Assembly (NCBI RefSeq): GCF_009831765.1
Contig: NZ_WSSB01000015.1
Location: 1 to 62,261, forward strand
Length of the DNA stretch: 62,261 nt
Direction of reading: 5' to 3'
Origin: Craterilacuibacter sinensis
Lineage (GTDB): Bacteria; Pseudomonadota; Gammaproteobacteria; Burkholderiales; Chromobacteriaceae
Shown here: positions 16,658 to 26,440 of the stretch, one piece after another
Layout of the letters: the number at the start of each line of letters is the position of its first letter
Numbering within the stretch: the stretch's first letter is position 1
Position numbers and translations under genes: made by a program
The notes under the pieces: model-generated
What the model was told of the DNA's origin: nothing
Database searches by the model: none
Seen by the model: the letters and a program-made list of their open reading frames with translations, nothing else

Positions 16658-17817
16658 GCGCCCAATACCTCGCGCACCGCGGCAATCACCCGCGCCTGAT
16701 CTTCGGCGCTCATACGCGTATACAGCGGCAAGGTCACTTCGGCTTCAAACGCCGCCTGCGCCGCCGGATAGTCGGCTTGCGTCAGGCCGTAGCCGTCGCG
16801 CCACACCGGATGCAGGTGCAGCGGGATAAAGTGCACCGAGCAGCCGATGCCGCGCTCGGCCATCTGCACGATGAATTCGTCGCGCTTGATGCCGGCTTCG
16901 GGCTTGAGGCGCACCGGATACAGATGCCAGGCATGGCTGCTGGCTGCATGCGCCGGGCGCGCGGGCAGGATCAGCGGCAGATCGCACAACTCGGCATCGA
17001 AACGTGTCGCCATCTCCTCGCGCTGGGCGTGGAAGCGACGGATTTTTTTCAGCTGATGGATACCGAGCGCGGCGGCGATGTCCGGCATGTTGTACTTGAA
17101 GCCGGGCGCGATCACTTCGTAGTACCACGCCGGCGTCTTCGACTGGTAGCGGTCGAAGGCGTCGCGGCTGATGCCGTGCAGGCGCATCACCTTGCAGCGA
17201 GCGATCAGGTCCTTGTCTTTCGACACCACCATGCCGCCCTCGCCGGTGGTCATGGTCTTGTTGGCGTAGAAGCTGAATACGGTCACGTCCGAATCCAGCG
17301 CGCCAACCAGCTTGCCCTGATACAGCGTCGGCAATGCATGCGCAGCGTCTTCCACCACCTTGATGCCGTGTTCGTGCGCCACTGCAATAATGTTGTCCAT
17401 ATCGCAGGCAAGACCCGCAAAGTGCACCGGCATCACCGCCTTGGTCTTAGGCGTAATCGCAGCACGGAAACCCTCGGCCGTCATGTTCAGCGTCACCGGA
17501 TCGACATCGATAAATACCGGGTCGGCCCCCAGGTAGCGCACCACCTCGGCAGTGGCGGTAAAGGTGTAGGTCGGCACGATCACCTCGTCGCCCGGACCAA
17601 CGCCAATCGCCTCCAGCGCCAGATGCAGGCCGGCGGTGGCGGAGTTGACCGCAATCGCCTCCACCCCGTCGCCGATAAATTCGGCAAAATCGGCTTCGAA
17701 CTGGCGCGTCTTGGGCCCGGTCGTCACCCAGCCGGAACGCAATGCGTCGACGACTTCGGCAATCTCTTCCTCCCCGATATCGGGCAGGGCAAACGGCAGG
17801 AATTTTTGTTCGCTCAT
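16654..17817 (-). CDS. DegT/DnrJ/EryC1/StrS sugar aminotransferase
   Basis: A 387-residue PLP-dependent sugar aminotransferase. The lysine in [15 protein letters not shown] is the expected Schiff-base site; EDAAHA precedes it. The start ([31 protein letters not shown]) resembles the ArnB/PglE-type branch that aminates a 4-keto sugar at C4. Next to the PglC-like transferase it probably makes the amino sugar for the first residue (bacillosamine type), but the 4,6-dehydratase and N-acetyltransferase needed are not in the window. Coupled to both neighbours by ATGA overlaps. Confidence 0.88.
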   Translation of the reverse strand: MSEQKFLPFALPDIGEEEIAEVVDALRSGWVTTGPKTRQFEADFAEFIGDGVEAIAVNSATAGLHLALEAIGVGPGDEVIVPTYTFTATAEVVRYLGADPVFIDVDPVTLNMTAEGFRAAITPKTKAVMPVHFAGLACDMDNIIAVAHEHGIKVVEDAAHALPTLYQGKLVGALDSDVTVFSFYANKTMTTGEGGMVVSKDKDLIARCKVMRLHGISRDAFDRYQSKTPAWYYEVIAPGFKYNMPDIAAALGIHQLKKIRRFHAQREEMATRFDAELCDLPLILPARPAHAASSHAWHLYPVRLKPEAGIKRDEFIVQMAERGIGCSVHFIPLHLHPVWRDGYGLTQADYPAAQAAFEAEVTLPLYTRMSAEDQARVIAAVREVLGA

Positions 17818-18713
17818 ATCAATCTTCCACTGCTAATACTTGCAAGTCTGAATTCGAGTGCGCTTCTTGCCGCACCATCGTATCCGGGGAAAAGGGTTGC
17901 CGCTGACACACCAAACCGGTCGCATCGCAACAGTAGCTCTCCTGCCAATTCAATCGGCAATGTAACTTTAGAGAGTACTTCGTTTAGTCCAGCAGCAACG
18001 ACCAAAGAATCAATTGAATCCTGGCTGTATTCATCATGGCTAGGAGCAGGAGTGTCCCGCCCCTGCCCGTACTGAGATCTGACAACCACAAAGCATCCCT
18101 GCTGTGCAGCCATATTCACACTCACGGCGCCTGGCAAACGAACTTGTTCCACCTGAGGAAGCTGATATAGCTGCTCCGCTCGCAAAGCCCACACCGCCAG
18201 TCTTTGTACACCCTGTTCGTTGGACTTCAACGCCGACTCAGCGGCGAAATAGGCTGCAACATAGGAACGATATGTCCAGTCGAGCAGTCTGGTTGGAATT
18301 GCATGGTGCTGAGCCAAGGCGAGTAGAGGGACAAACTCAATATCAGGCCAAGCACGAGCATCGAGATGATAGCGATCTGCTAGGACAGAAAAGTCCAGTT
18401 CCTTCCTAAAGGCAATAGAGTCACCACTAATCGGCAAGCCGCTAACATCACATGCAAAAACAAAAGACCGCAGAAGCCCCAACTCGTATGCGATAACACT
18501 GTCTGAAGCGGAATTTTTCGCAAGATACCCGCGGTAGCGCTCCAAATTGTCCTTTCTCAGTGCACTCGGCAACAAAGACCAACTTGCATTACGTTGCCCG
18601 CGGAAAATATAGCCGCGAGAAAGACTACCGATAGGGGACAGGACATCCCAAAACTCATCCAGTGAATCGCAATGGATTTCCTCAATTGGATAGCCTGCCT
18701 GCCCTTGCTTCAT
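17814..18713 (-). CDS. FRG-domain protein inside the glycan operon
   Basis: A 299-residue soluble protein with an FRG domain: GYIFRGQRN around 34-42 (the FRG motif itself at 37-39) and the second signature [13 protein letters not shown] at 135-147. The function of the domain is not established. The gene is clearly lower in GC than its neighbours (87 of 180 bases over 18361-18540, against 40 of 60 over 19201-19260) and looks acquired. Even so, its stop overlaps the aminotransferase start as ATGA and it sits 8 bp behind the glycosyltransferase stop. The ATG at 18713 is preferred over one at 18752, which lies inside the upstream gene. Confidence 0.85.
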   Translation of the reverse strand: MKQGQAGYPIEEIHCDSLDEFWDVLSPIGSLSRGYIFRGQRNASWSLLPSALRKDNLERYRGYLAKNSASDSVIAYELGLLRSFVFACDVSGLPISGDSIAFRKELDFSVLADRYHLDARAWPDIEFVPLLALAQHHAIPTRLLDWTYRSYVAAYFAAESALKSNEQGVQRLAVWALRAEQLYQLPQVEQVRLPGAVSVNMAAQQGCFVVVRSQYGQGRDTPAPSHDEYSQDSIDSLVVAAGLNEVLSKVTLPIELAGELLLRCDRFGVSAATLFPGYDGAARSALEFRLASISSGRLI

Positions 18714-18721
18714 TTCCGCAC

Positions 18722-19969
18722 TCACAATCCACTTCTCGCTTGCACAGTGCACGCCTGTAAAAACCGCCGCGCCAACACCTTGTAATCATGGTTGGCCAAT
18801 ACATACTGCCGCCCCGCCGCGCCCATGCGTCCGCGCGCGTTCGGCGTCGCGGCCATCATGGCTCGTACCGCGCCGGCAATCGCGTCGGCGTCTTCACTCG
18901 TCACACTGATGCCGCAACCGGCGGATGCGACGATGTCGTTGCCGGCGTCGACCGAGTGGATCACCGGCTTGCCGGCCATCATGTAGTCGAACAGCTTGTT
19001 CGGGTTGATGCCGAAGCGGTAGATCGGCAGTTTGCGCCAGCCGATATAGAGCGCGTCCATTTCGGCGAGGAAGGCCGGTACCGCGCGCTTGGCGATAGCC
19101 GGCAGGAACACGACATTATCCAACTCCAGCGCTTTAGCCTCGGCCTGCAGCGCCGCCTTGTCCGGGCCGTCACCAACCAGCACAAAAGTCACTGGCGCGT
19201 CTTTCAGCCGGCTCGCCGCCTGCAGCAAAAAGTCGAGCGCGTTGGCCAGACCATGGCCGCCAGCGTAGCCAAGCAGAAAACGCTTGTCGGCCTTGAGCCG
19301 GGCGATGGCCGCCTGATGCTCTGCCGGCAACGCCTCGGTCTCGCCCTGCCATTCGGCCACGTCTACGCCATTGGGCACCACCGCGTACTTGGCCGGATCC
19401 ATGCCGTGCGCCACCATATAGTCGTGCGCACATGGCAACATCGACACCACGGTGTCGGCCTTTTTGTAGCCGAAGTCTTCGGCCCACTGCAACAGGCGGA
19501 TAAACGGGTGTTTGGGGCTCATGCCGCCGACTTCCACCGGCGTCAGCGGCCACAAATCGTGCACCTCGTACGCCAGGCGCGCGCCGGTCTTGCCGGCGAT
19601 AAAGGCTGCGGGAATGGTATCCAGCGGGTAGGTGCTGGAGGCGATCACCAAGTCCGGCTTCCAGTCGCGGATAAAACGTCCGGACAGGCCCATCAGCCGA
19701 CGCAGGAAGGCAAAAATATTCACCACCCGCTTCGCGCCGTTGCCGTCGTAATGCGGCGTGCGGCACCAGGTATAGCGGATGCCGTCTATGCTCTGGTCGG
19801 CGTAGGCCTTGGAGATTTCGGGGTTGTGCTGGCGCAGGTGCGAGTAGTCCGCCGCCACGATGTTCACTTCATGCCCGGCCTTGACCCATTCGCGCGCCAG
19901 GTAATAGGGGCGGAATTCCATGCCGTGCATGGGCGAGCCGGCGTAGTGGTTGATATACAGGATTTTCAT
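18722..19969 (-). CDS. glycosyltransferase family 4, WbuB-like
   Basis: A 415-residue GT-B glycosyltransferase. MKILYINHYAGSP at the start is the first Rossmann strand; the upstream in-frame extension lacks homology and is excluded. The C-terminal half carries the nucleotide-sugar site (GYAGGHGLANALDFLLQAA and a KLFDYMMAGKPVI segment). The closest recognisable type is WbuB, often found with PglC-like and DegT genes. It should add the second sugar; donor and acceptor cannot be read from sequence. Starts 55 bp after the next glycosyltransferase. Confidence 0.88.
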   Translation of the reverse strand: MKILYINHYAGSPMHGMEFRPYYLAREWVKAGHEVNIVAADYSHLRQHNPEISKAYADQSIDGIRYTWCRTPHYDGNGAKRVVNIFAFLRRLMGLSGRFIRDWKPDLVIASSTYPLDTIPAAFIAGKTGARLAYEVHDLWPLTPVEVGGMSPKHPFIRLLQWAEDFGYKKADTVVSMLPCAHDYMVAHGMDPAKYAVVPNGVDVAEWQGETEALPAEHQAAIARLKADKRFLLGYAGGHGLANALDFLLQAASRLKDAPVTFVLVGDGPDKAALQAEAKALELDNVVFLPAIAKRAVPAFLAEMDALYIGWRKLPIYRFGINPNKLFDYMMAGKPVIHSVDAGNDIVASAGCGISVTSEDADAIAGAVRAMMAATPNARGRMGAAGRQYVLANHDYKVLARRFLQACTVQARSGL

Positions 19970-20024
19970 CTGGAGCTTATCGTCGTTTACGGTGAATGGG
20001 GCATGCTGGCAGATGATGTCCGCC

Positions 20025-21128
20025 CTAGCATGCCTCCAGCGTCCGGTACAAGGCGACCAGCTTTTCACCCTCGGCCGCCCAGCTGTATTTGGCCAGCACC
20101 GCCGCGCGCCCGGCCTCGCCCATGGCTTGGGCGCGTGCTTCATCGGCCATCAGTTCGCGTATTGCGGCGGCAATCGCCTGCGGGTCCTCAGGGTCAACCA
20201 GGAGGCCGCAGCCGGCGTCATCGACAATGGCGCGCCACACCGGAAAATCGCTGGCAATCACCGGCATGCCGGCCGCCATATATTCGAACAGCTTGATCGG
20301 CAGCGCATCGACATAGTTGGGCGTGGGAAACAGCGTCACCAGACCGATCTTGCTGCGGGCAAGCACTTCGCCTACCCCGCTACGGTCTAGCACGCCCAGA
20401 TCATTGACCCGTGCCCAGCCCGCTTCGCGCTGCATCTCTTCATACAGCCCGGCCTCGCTCCACAAGCCGGCCAGATTCAGCCGCACGCCGGTGTCGGGCA
20501 AGGCGGCGATAATCGGCGCGATGCCGCGTATGCGCGAGATACTCCCCAGATAACACACCTCATTGCGCCGCGCTTCCCACGGCGTATCACGCACCAGCTC
20601 GGCCAGAATGGGGAAGTTGCAGATGGCCACGCTGCGGCTGTTGCGTGACAAAAAGCGGTCACGGATATGCGGGGTCGAGGTAACAATGGCGTCGAAACGC
20701 TGCACTGCCCAGTCTTCCACCCGCTCGACGCTGCCCGCGACCAGCGGACGCAAGGCACCGGGTATCCAGTGCTTGCCCAGAATCTGGCGCGGCATGTCCT
20801 CATGCACGTCGTAAATCACCTTGATACCGGCCTGCTTCAGGCGCAGCGCGGCAGGCACCAGTTCAGGGTCGTGAAAGTGCACCACATCGGGCTGCAGCGC
20901 CAGCGCGGCATCGAATACGCGCTTGACGGTCGCCGTCATGCGCCGCATGCGCCCGCCGCTTTTGGCACCCACATCATGGATGCGCACCCCCTGCCTGATT
21001 TCTTCGCCCAAACCATCGGCGACAATCAGGCTGACATCAAAGCCGGCGTTGGCCAGCGTGACGCACTCTTTGACGAAAATACGGATATCGTGGCGCGGGT
21101 GGGCGCTGGTCAGGTGGACAATTTTCAT
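20025..21128 (-). CDS. glycosyltransferase family 4
   Basis: A 367-residue GT-B glycosyltransferase from MKIVHLTSAHPRHDIRIFVKEC. The acceptor half includes VVHFHDPELVPAAL; the donor half includes YLGSISRIRGI and the KLFEYMAAGMPVIASDFP motif, whose glutamate contacts the nucleotide sugar. It belongs to the cluster of glycosyltransferases that extends the lipid-linked glycan on the cytoplasmic face. Start chosen at the family N-terminus, 8 bp after the upstream gene's stop. Confidence 0.88.
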   Translation of the reverse strand: MKIVHLTSAHPRHDIRIFVKECVTLANAGFDVSLIVADGLGEEIRQGVRIHDVGAKSGGRMRRMTATVKRVFDAALALQPDVVHFHDPELVPAALRLKQAGIKVIYDVHEDMPRQILGKHWIPGALRPLVAGSVERVEDWAVQRFDAIVTSTPHIRDRFLSRNSRSVAICNFPILAELVRDTPWEARRNEVCYLGSISRIRGIAPIIAALPDTGVRLNLAGLWSEAGLYEEMQREAGWARVNDLGVLDRSGVGEVLARSKIGLVTLFPTPNYVDALPIKLFEYMAAGMPVIASDFPVWRAIVDDAGCGLLVDPEDPQAIAAAIRELMADEARAQAMGEAGRAAVLAKYSWAAEGEKLVALYRTLEAC

Positions 21129-21135
21129 CAGGATT

Positions 21136-22221
21136 TCAGGCGTTTTCAGGTAAGTGCAGCAGCTCGCCATACAAGGCGGCAAACTGCGCCATATTGTCGC
21201 GGTGCAAGGCTTTCTTGCTAATCAGCGTGCGGTTGAGCGTCGCGATCTCGTCGAGCTTTTCATCATCCGTGGCGGCATCCATCGCCTGCATCAGCGCCGC
21301 ATCCAGCCGACCCAGGTCTTCGGCAATCTGGCCATTCAGACCATCTATCACCCACTCAAGGTTGGCCGGCAGATTGGATAGCAGCGGCAGGCAGCCGTGG
21401 CCCATGGCTTCCAGCAAGCTGATGCTGGTCGCGTCACTCTTGGGCACGCTGACAAAAACGCGGCTGTCGCGATAGAGCGCAGAGAGCTCGGCCGCCGGCA
21501 CAAAGCCGGTAAAGTCGACGCGCTCAAGCTTGAGCGTTGCCGCCAGCGCCTGCAGCGCCCCGCTCTCCTCGCCACTGGCGGCAACCGTCAGGCGCCAGTC
21601 CGGGTAACGCCCCGAGGCCTCGACCCCGGCCCAGGCACGCAAAATGGTGTCGATACGGTACAGCTTTTTGTGCAGACGGCACGACAGCACGCGCCTGGAT
21701 TTAGTCGCAGAAGGCGCAGCCTCGGGCAGCGCATCCATGCCGTAATTGAGAATGGCGATGCGCTTGCCGTTGCCCGCCAGCTCGCGGATCCTGGCCGCCA
21801 TATAAAGCGAATCCGAGGTAATCAGATCGGCACTGGTCAGGTTGGATTTCACCATCTGCGCCATCAGCGGATTACCCTCCGGCAGCAGCAGCACATCCGA
21901 ACCCCAGGTCGTCAGCATCAGCGGGATATCCAGGCCGCGCGCGGCGCGCGTCGCATGCCAGGCTACGCTATTGGCCTGATGGATATGCACGACATCCGGC
22001 TTGACCGATTTCATCCAGCCACGCAGCTTGCCTACCGCCGAAAACGAGGAGAAGCGGAAATCGACACGCAGCACGCCGGCGAGATTGGCCGGACGGCGCC
22101 CTTCGGGCACCTCGGCATTGGTCGCCAGCCAGATTTCACCCACATGCGGGGCGATGCCCTCGAGATAGCGCCAGGTATGCACCGAGGCCGAGCCGACCAG
22201 CAGTAAGCGTTTAATTTTCAT
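21136..22221 (-). CDS. glycosyltransferase family 4
   Basis: A 361-residue GT-B enzyme from MKIKRLLLVGSASVHTWRYLEG. It shows VVHIHQANSVAWHATRAA in the N-lobe and SISLLEAMGHGCLPLLSNLP in the C-lobe, where the EX7E-like site lies. It overlaps the acyltransferase gene by 11 bp, so translation is probably linked. Specificity unknown; by position it may transfer the diacetamido uronic acid or the sugar after it. Confidence 0.88.
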   Translation of the reverse strand: MKIKRLLLVGSASVHTWRYLEGIAPHVGEIWLATNAEVPEGRRPANLAGVLRVDFRFSSFSAVGKLRGWMKSVKPDVVHIHQANSVAWHATRAARGLDIPLMLTTWGSDVLLLPEGNPLMAQMVKSNLTSADLITSDSLYMAARIRELAGNGKRIAILNYGMDALPEAAPSATKSRRVLSCRLHKKLYRIDTILRAWAGVEASGRYPDWRLTVAASGEESGALQALAATLKLERVDFTGFVPAAELSALYRDSRVFVSVPKSDATSISLLEAMGHGCLPLLSNLPANLEWVIDGLNGQIAEDLGRLDAALMQAMDAATDDEKLDEIATLNRTLISKKALHRDNMAQFAALYGELLHLPENA

Positions 22222-22786
22222 CGGCCCAGGCCTTGTACAAAGGTTGCAGTTCGGGATGGGAAGCCAAAAATACGGCATCACGTTTACGGGTGTCGCCCAC
22301 GATCTGCGCCGGGTTGCCGGCGAGAATGGCAAAGTCGGGATACTCCCCGGCATCCACCCGCGAATAGGCCGACACCAGCGTGCCCTTGCCCAGACGCACC
22401 CCCGGCATCAGCAGCGTATGCGGGCCGATAAAACTATAGTCGCCAATCACCGACGGCTTTTTCAGATAGCCGACATGGTTCTGGTGGTCGAGATAGGCCG
22501 CGCCATACAGGCGCACGGTATCGTGGCTGGAATGGGTCAGCAGCGAAACATAGTTGGTGATCTGGCAGCCCTCGCCGATATACAGCCCGCCGGAGGCATC
22601 AATCATATTGAAATGGCCGATAAAGACATTGTCTTCCAGCTGCAGCTTATGGGCATGCTCGATGCGGGTCATGTTGGAGATGCGCACCCGGCGCAAGCGC
22701 ACGCCGTCGCTGCGCGTCAGGCCCAGCACCATGCGCGGGCCGATCAGGCCGGACAGGCGAAAACGCAGGCTATCCCATAGTCTCAT
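22211..22786 (-). CDS. left-handed beta-helix acyltransferase
   Basis: A 191-residue hexapeptide-repeat acyltransferase (WbbJ/LpxA-fold type). Coils run from DGVRLRRVRISNM to the end, with an active-site histidine probably in LLTHSSHDT and the closing GNPAQIVG motif. It likely acetylates a sugar hydroxyl of the glycan, or acts on a sugar nucleotide. The ATG at 22786 overlaps the flippase stop (ATGA), which settles the start. It does not look like the PglD-type 4-N-acetyltransferase, though this cannot be excluded. Confidence 0.82.
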   Translation of the reverse strand: MRLWDSLRFRLSGLIGPRMVLGLTRSDGVRLRRVRISNMTRIEHAHKLQLEDNVFIGHFNMIDASGGLYIGEGCQITNYVSLLTHSSHDTVRLYGAAYLDHQNHVGYLKKPSVIGDYSFIGPHTLLMPGVRLGKGTLVSAYSRVDAGEYPDFAILAGNPAQIVGDTRKRDAVFLASHPELQPLYKAWADEN

Positions 22787-24054
22787 GGCCGCACCGCCCG
22801 CCATAACCAGACAAAGTAACAGGAGAAATAGAGTGTCATGACTACCGAGACTAACGCAAAAGCGGCGCTCACGTCCTGCCAGAAAACAAAACCGCCCCAT
22901 AGCGCGCTCAGGAATAAGGCGCTGCCGGCGACGGTAAAGGCAAAAGCGGTACGCTGACGGTTAATCACCAGCGGCACCATGCCCAAGGGCGAGGCGACAA
23001 AGTGAAACAGGATATAGGGCGACAGGGCGCGCGCGTAGTTGCCGGCCATGCGCCAGTCTTCGCCGAACACCCAGGCAAACAGGCTGTCGCCCCACAACAT
23101 GATGACGAAAAACGGCGGCAGCGCCAGCGCCGATAAAATGGCCAGCGTCTTGTTAAGATAGGGCAATAGCGATTCGCCACGGTTCTTTGCCGCAGCCATA
23201 TCGCGATAGGCAACTTGCGCCACCGCCTGCCCCACCAGCGCCGCCGGCATCTTCAGCACCCGCATCATCAGCCCGTATAAGCCGACCGTGACCGAGCCTG
23301 ATAATAGCGTCAGCAAGGTCACCGCCAGGGTGTCCTGCAAGGCGCCGATAAAGGCATGCGGCGCATTGATGCGCGGAAACTCGCTGTACACGCGGGCCAC
23401 CTCGCGCATGCCCGGCCGACTGACGTCCTGACGCCAGCCAAAACGGTGGCGGATATCGTGCCACGCTTGTACCACGAGTGATGCGCCCTGCCCGACCAGT
23501 TGTCCCAGCACCAGACCTAGCGCGCCCAGACCGGCAAAACCGGCGCCCAGCTGGGTCGCAGTCATACCCAGTGCCAGCGCCATGCGCCCGCCAGCATTGG
23601 CGCGGTAACGCTGATGGCGGTTATTCCAGCTATTCCATGCCTGCATGCCCCCAGCCAAGAGCAAGGACAGCGGCAGCCACAATAGTAAATCGGACAAGGC
23701 CGGTGCCTGCGCCAGCGCTGACAGCTCGTGATGTCCGGCCAACACCGCCAGCAACACCAGCAGCGACAAGGCCAGCGACAGCCACAAAGACAGCCCCATC
23801 AGATTGGCGGCCCGCTGCTCGTCGTCCGGCAACACAATGGCCATATCGTAGCGCCCGGTCATCAACACCGCGAGATTGGACAACCAGGCCACATAAATGG
23901 CCAGTACGCCGAACTCGGCCGGCGTATACAGACGCGTCAACAGGGGGGATGCGGCCAGCGGCAAAAACTGCGCAATAGCAGCACCGCCGGCCAGCGTCAT
24001 CACATTGCGCGCAAAGTCGCCCGCCGTCAGCGCCTTCAGACGCACTCGCAACAC
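22783..24054 (-). CDS. wzx: Wzx-type polysaccharide flippase
   Basis: A 423-residue MOP-superfamily membrane protein with 12 or so predicted helices (ASPLLTRLYTPAEFGVLAIYVAW near the start is typical of Wzx). It should flip undecaprenyl-linked oligosaccharide across the inner membrane. The start is GTG at 24054, 3 nt past the WbpE stop. No polymerase (Wzy) gene accompanies it, so its cargo is probably a finished short glycan. Confidence 0.88.
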   Translation of the reverse strand: MLRVRLKALTAGDFARNVMTLAGGAAIAQFLPLAASPLLTRLYTPAEFGVLAIYVAWLSNLAVLMTGRYDMAIVLPDDEQRAANLMGLSLWLSLALSLLVLLAVLAGHHELSALAQAPALSDLLLWLPLSLLLAGGMQAWNSWNNRHQRYRANAGGRMALALGMTATQLGAGFAGLGALGLVLGQLVGQGASLVVQAWHDIRHRFGWRQDVSRPGMREVARVYSEFPRINAPHAFIGALQDTLAVTLLTLLSGSVTVGLYGLMMRVLKMPAALVGQAVAQVAYRDMAAAKNRGESLLPYLNKTLAILSALALPPFFVIMLWGDSLFAWVFGEDWRMAGNYARALSPYILFHFVASPLGMVPLVINRQRTAFAFTVAGSALFLSALWGGFVFWQDVSAAFALVSVVMTLYFSCYFVWLWRAVRP

Positions 24055-24057
24055 GGC

Positions 24058-25155
24058 TTAGCCCAGCGCCCGCTTGACGGCCGCAACCACCGTGTCCTGC
24101 GTTGCCTCATCCATAAACGGATGCATGGGCAGGCTCATCACCCGCTTGCCCGCCGCTTCGGCCAGCGGAAAGCTGCCCGCCCCCTGCCCCAGATAGGCAA
24201 AGGCCGGCTGCAGGTGCAGCGGAATCGGATAGTGCACGGCAGTAGGCACACCGGCTTCTTTCAAGCTGGCCTGCACAGCCTCGCGCTGGTCGACTTCGAT
24301 GGTGTACTGCGCATAGACATGAGTATTGCCTGCACCTATCACCGGTACGCGCGCGACATCCTGCAGCAGTTCACTGTAGCGGGCACCGATGCGGGCCCGC
24401 GCCTCGACTTCGTCTGGGAAGCTGGGCAGCTTGGCCAGCAGCACCGCCGCCTGAATGGTATCGAGGCGGCCATTGATGCCGATCACAGGATGGTGATAGC
24501 GCCTGTCCTGCCCGTGAATGCGGATTTCGCGCATTTTCTTGGCAAGCAGCTCGTCGTTGGTAAAGCACGCCCCACCATCGCCGTAGCAGCCCAAAGGCTT
24601 GGACGGAAAGAAACTGGTGCAGCCTATGGTCGATAAATTGCCCGAGCGCTTGCCGTGCTGGGTGGCGCCAAAGCTCTGCGCACCGTCCTCGATCACCGCG
24701 ATGCCATGTTTTTCGGCAATGGCGTTGATGGCGCCAAAGTCGGCACACTGGCCATACAGGCTGACCGGCATGATGGCGCGGGTACGCGGCGTGATTGCCG
24801 CCTCGATCAAGGCAGGGTCGAGGTTGTAGCTGACGGGGTCGATATCGACGAATACCGGCTTGGCGCCCATCAGTGCGATCATTTCGCCGGTGGCGATAAA
24901 GGTGAACGGGGTGGTAATCACCTCGTCGCCCGGCTGTATGCCCAGCGCCATCAGCGCAATTTGCAGTGCAGCCGTGCCGTCGCATACGCCGATGGCGTGC
25001 TTGGCGCCGACGTAAGTTGCCAGCCCCGCTTCGAGCTCGGCTACTTCCGGCCCCATGATGTACTGACCGTGATCAAGCACCCCATGGATGCGCGCATCGA
25101 TGTCGCTCTTGAGATGCTGGTACTGCGCTTTGAGGTCGATAAACTGGATGGACAT
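24058..25155 (-). CDS. wbpE: UDP-3-keto-GlcNAcA aminotransferase, WbpE/WlbC type
   Basis: A 365-residue DegT-family PLP aminotransferase, from MSIQFIDLKAQYQHLKSDIDARI. The active-site lysine is in TSFFPSKPLGCYGDGG and VIEDGAQSFGA binds the cofactor. The N-terminus and the whole layout match WbpE/WlbC, which put an amino group on C3 of UDP-2-acetamido-3-keto-glucuronic acid using glutamate. Found with wbpA, wbpB and wbpD, it completes the route. Start chosen by family alignment; a 60-bp gap separates it from wbpD. Confidence 0.92.
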   Translation of the reverse strand: MSIQFIDLKAQYQHLKSDIDARIHGVLDHGQYIMGPEVAELEAGLATYVGAKHAIGVCDGTAALQIALMALGIQPGDEVITTPFTFIATGEMIALMGAKPVFVDIDPVSYNLDPALIEAAITPRTRAIMPVSLYGQCADFGAINAIAEKHGIAVIEDGAQSFGATQHGKRSGNLSTIGCTSFFPSKPLGCYGDGGACFTNDELLAKKMREIRIHGQDRRYHHPVIGINGRLDTIQAAVLLAKLPSFPDEVEARARIGARYSELLQDVARVPVIGAGNTHVYAQYTIEVDQREAVQASLKEAGVPTAVHYPIPLHLQPAFAYLGQGAGSFPLAEAAGKRVMSLPMHPFMDEATQDTVVAAVKRALG

Positions 25156-25215
25156 ACACTCACTTATATTTGGCAGCGCATGGCAGCAGAAAGATGGCCG
25201 CCACGCAAAAATCAA

Positions 25216-25782
25216 CTAAACGGGCGTGCAGCTATTGCCGCTGATCTGGTAGCGCGAGCCACAGGCCGCGCACAACTGCTCGCCCAGCGAGCTGCTGATG
25301 CGCTCGCCGCACTGGCAGACCCAGCCCAGGCGCTGTGCCGGCGTGCCAACCATCAAGGCATAGGGCGGCACATCTTTAGTCACCACGGCACCTGCACCGA
25401 TAAAGGCGTACTCGCCTATGGTATGGCCACACACCACGGTGGCATTGGCGCCTATGGTCGCGCCCTTTTTCACCACGGTGCGGCGGTATTCATGCTTGCG
25501 GCTGACATGGCTGCGCGGATTGTTCACATTGGTGAACACCATGGACGGGCCGCAGAACACATCGTCTTCCAGCGTGACCGCATCGTAGATGGACACATTG
25601 TTCTGTACCTTGACGTTGTCGCCGATCAGCACATCGCCCGCGACAAATACGTTTTGTCCGAACGAACAGCGCGCCCCGATGCGGGCACCAGCCGAGATAT
25701 GCACCCAGTGCCAGACGCGGGTGCCGTCACCGAGCTGCGCACCGTCGTCGACGATGGCGGTGGAATGGATAGTGGCAGTCAT
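25216..25782 (-). CDS. wbpD: UDP-3-amino-GlcNAcA N-acetyltransferase, WbpD/WlbB type
   Basis: A 188-residue left-handed beta-helix N-acetyltransferase (repeats from [20 protein letters not shown] to [24 protein letters not shown]). It should acetylate the 3-amino group to give UDP-GlcNAc(3NAc)A. A short C-terminal tail has CQCG and CAACG pairs that could bind zinc, a feature shared with other WbpD/WlbB relatives. It lies between a LysE-type exporter gene and wbpE. Confidence 0.92.
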   Translation of the reverse strand: MTATIHSTAIVDDGAQLGDGTRVWHWVHISAGARIGARCSFGQNVFVAGDVLIGDNVKVQNNVSIYDAVTLEDDVFCGPSMVFTNVNNPRSHVSRKHEYRRTVVKKGATIGANATVVCGHTIGEYAFIGAGAVVTKDVPPYALMVGTPAQRLGWVCQCGERISSSLGEQLCAACGSRYQISGNSCTPV

Positions 25783-25810
25783 AACAACCTTATTTATGAA
25801 GAGCGAGCGC

Positions 25811-26434
25811 CTAACGCTCGCTTAAAGCCAGACGCAGTGCCAGCGTGGCAAACACCGAACCCAGCAAATACTGCGGCCAGCGACGGCCGCTGGACGCGGC
25901 AAAGCGCTGGCGCAAGCGCCCGGCCAATAAAATCACCATGCCGTTCACCACCAGCCCCACGCCATTGAGCAGGCTGGTCAGCAGCAAGGCCTGCCCTACC
26001 ACATAGCCATCCGAGAAAGACAGGAACTGCGGCAGCAAGGCCAGCATGAACAGCGCCATCTTGGGGTTGAGCAAATTGGTCAGCAAGCCCTGCGCAAACA
26101 GGCGCGGCAAGCCGTAACGCACCGCTTCGTAGCCACCGCCGACTGCATCTGCCGGTGCGCGTATCGCCTTGTAAGCCAGAAACAGCAAATAAGCTGCGCC
26201 GGAGAACTTCACCACTTCAAACGCCAGCGGCACGGCCAGCACCAGTTGCGACAAGCCCAGCGCCACCGCCAGCGCATGGCAATAAGTGCCCAGCTGGATG
26301 CCCAGCAGGGTGACAAAGCCGGCGGCCGGCCCCTGACTCAAGCTGCGGGAGCTGATCAGCAGCATATCCGGCCCCGGCGTCGCCGCCAGCACCACGCAAG
26401 CGAGCAGGAACAAGCCTAGTGTTGCGCCGTCCAT
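25811..26434 (-). CDS. LysE/RhtB-family amino-acid exporter
   Basis: A 207-residue membrane protein with six predicted helices and the family signature [20 protein letters not shown] near residue 20. LysE/RhtB proteins export amino acids or analogues. It sits between wbpB and wbpD in the same orientation with short gaps (6 and 28 bp), which is unexpected because the family has no known role in sugar synthesis. GC content looks like its neighbours. A GTG one codon upstream (26437) is an alternative start. Confidence 0.9.
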   Translation of the reverse strand: MDGATLGLFLLACVVLAATPGPDMLLISSRSLSQGPAAGFVTLLGIQLGTYCHALAVALGLSQLVLAVPLAFEVVKFSGAAYLLFLAYKAIRAPADAVGGGYEAVRYGLPRLFAQGLLTNLLNPKMALFMLALLPQFLSFSDGYVVGQALLLTSLLNGVGLVVNGMVILLAGRLRQRFAASSGRRWPQYLLGSVFATLALRLALSER

Positions 26435-26440
26435 CACCGC

